Origin: Abditibacterium sp.
Lineage (GTDB): Bacteria > Armatimonadota > Abditibacteriia > Abditibacteriales > Abditibacteriaceae
Length of the DNA stretch: 49,614 bases
Direction of reading: 5' to 3'
Assembly (NCBI GenBank): GCA_030448265.1
Contig: JAUJNG010000029.1
Location: 1 to 49,614 of the forward strand
Shown in pieces: positions 48,836-49,614 of the stretch (the stretch's first letter is position 1; each line of letters opens with the position of its first letter). The notes beneath the pieces were generated by a model. It saw only the letters and a program-made list of their open reading frames with translations, was not told the origin of the DNA and made no database searches. Both the position numbers and the translations under genes were made by a program.

Positions 48836-49398
48836 GTGTCCTCCTCGGTCAATAACTCCGGCGCGACGAACTTTTTGAGGCGCGGCAGCGATTTCTCATC
48901 GACCTGCGCGACGGCTTGCATCAGTTTGCGGGAAATCGGGCCGCGCGCCACAATCGCGGCGGCGAAATCGATCAAAAACACTTCGCCGTCGGGCGTCAGG
49001 AGCAGGTTGGAGCGGCGTTTCAAATCGCCGTGCGCCACGCCGCGCGCGTGCATCGCCCCAATCGCGGCGGCGATTTTGGGGAAGACTTCGGGCGCCAGTT
49101 CGCCGGTTTTGAAGGTGTCAAGCGGGCGGCCTTCGATGTATTCGATGGCAAAGGCGAGGCGGTCGATCTGGCCGAAAAAACGCGGGATGCCGCGCGTGCC
49201 GTCGAGATGGCGCAGGGCTTTGACTTCGCGTTTGACGAGAATCGGGGCGATGAAAAACCGAAAAAGCGGCGGCAGACGCGAAAAATCCTTGACGGCGGCG
49301 CGCGTGCCGTTCCAATCGACCAGATGGACGCTGGATTGAAAACCCCGTCCGGTGTGGATGGTGCGAAGGGTTTGGGCGGCGAGGTCGCGTCGTTTCAT
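48775..49398 (-). CDS. Protein-kinase-like (RIO/Kdo-kinase type) protein
   Basis: 207 residues. RAAVKDF holds the ATP-binding Lys, HARGVAHGDLKRRSNLLL is the catalytic loop (HGD and Asn), and VFLIDFAAAI the metal-binding Asp with DFA in place of DFG. The small size and sequence fit the RIO1/LPS-kinase (WaaP/KdkA-like) group, which phosphorylate proteins or the lipid A core sugars; which one is unclear. The C-terminus is a short helical region ending ENPTKLEKWARTLLGR. Confidence 0.8.
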   Translation of the reverse strand: MKRRDLAAQTLRTIHTGRGFQSSVHLVDWNGTRAAVKDFSRLPPLFRFFIAPILVKREVKALRHLDGTRGIPRFFGQIDRLAFAIEYIEGRPLDTFKTGELAPEVFPKIAAAIGAMHARGVAHGDLKRRSNLLLTPDGEVFLIDFAAAIVARGPISRKLMQAVAQVDEKSLPRLKKFVAPELLTEEDTWKLENPTKLEKWARTLLGR

Positions 49399-49614
49399 GG
49401 GGGTGGGGTTCGTAGTAGCGGGGGGGGGGGGGGGGGGGGTGGAGAGCGACGTTTACCAAGCGCGGCCCGCGGCGCGCGGACACACAAAGGCGGTGGGTGG
49501 GGCGGGGGCCGGGGGGCGCGCGGGCGGGGGGGCCGGCCCAGCGTGGGGGGGGGGGGGGCGGTCGGAGTCTGGGTGCGAGCCCCCCCCCCGGCGGGCGGGC
49601 CGGACCGGGGGGGG
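49399..49614. other. G-rich low-complexity contig end
   Basis: Runs of up to about 20 G and an abrupt change in composition. I see no gene. Like the C-rich start, probably a poor-quality end. Confidence 0.6.

Overview
The window reads as one long contig (about 49.6 kb) from a GC-rich, diderm, free-living bacterium. The gene set (H-X9-DG / DUF1559-type prepilins, secreted multi-domain GH10 enzymes, a LacI regulator, an outer-membrane porin, duplicated LepB) resembles Armatimonadota or Abditibacteriota. That placement is inference; no 16S rRNA is present. Both contig ends are C- or G-rich low-complexity sequence and look unreliable. Several genes carry single-base frameshifts at or next to short homopolymers, so some 'broken' genes may be consensus errors.

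Layout. 0.2-1.8 kb: an exported unknown protein with a near-consensus promoter, and tsaE. 1.9-12.3 kb: a co-directional (minus strand) polysaccharide-utilisation block of LacI regulator, prepilin-like protein, PL22-like beta-propeller, GH2-type enzyme and two GH10 xylanases; the regulator gene has a perfect palindromic operator just downstream of its -10 box. 12.6-20 kb: the conserved rpsP-khpA-rimM-trmD-rplS-lepB-lepB-rnhB cluster, interrupted between rimM and trmD by about 2.4 kb carrying a TauE-like gene, an acyltransferase bracketed by a 59-bp direct repeat, and an opposing membrane-protein gene. 20-31.6 kb: a methyltransferase, a lipoprotein, an OprP/O-type porin preceded by three 11-bp-periodic TTAA repeats resembling a Pho box, murJ, a GNAT protein, a receiver-like protein lacking its phospho-acceptor Asp, an SGNH-like protein lacking its Ser, RNase G, and a rhamnulose-phosphate aldolase/dehydrogenase fusion.

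31.6-40.8 kb is an accessory region with lower GC: a HicB protein with a HicA-like tail, a prepilin plus an STN-like secreted protein, a small secreted protein, and a 5.5-kb tandem array of three IS982-like elements with three IS1-like elements nested inside them. The array lies between the ribosome-binding site and the start codon of the small secreted protein gene. 40.8-49.4 kb: a tyrosine recombinase, two oligopeptide-ABC ATPases, a GxxExxY (PDDEXK-like) protein, era, a VOC protein, an ADP-ribosylglycohydrolase, a frameshifted GspF/PilC gene, tRNA-Ser(GCU), two small membrane proteins and a kinase-like protein. In its first 5 kb almost every gene boundary carries a copy of one palindromic repeat family (CACAGAGGACACGGAGAGAC type) surrounding the GxxExxY gene.

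The most interesting leads are the association of the GxxExxY nuclease-like gene with its palindromes, the nested IS array and its effect on the gene beside it, the Pho-box-like porin control region, the HicB-HicA-like fusion, and the broken ribosomal-protein cluster.
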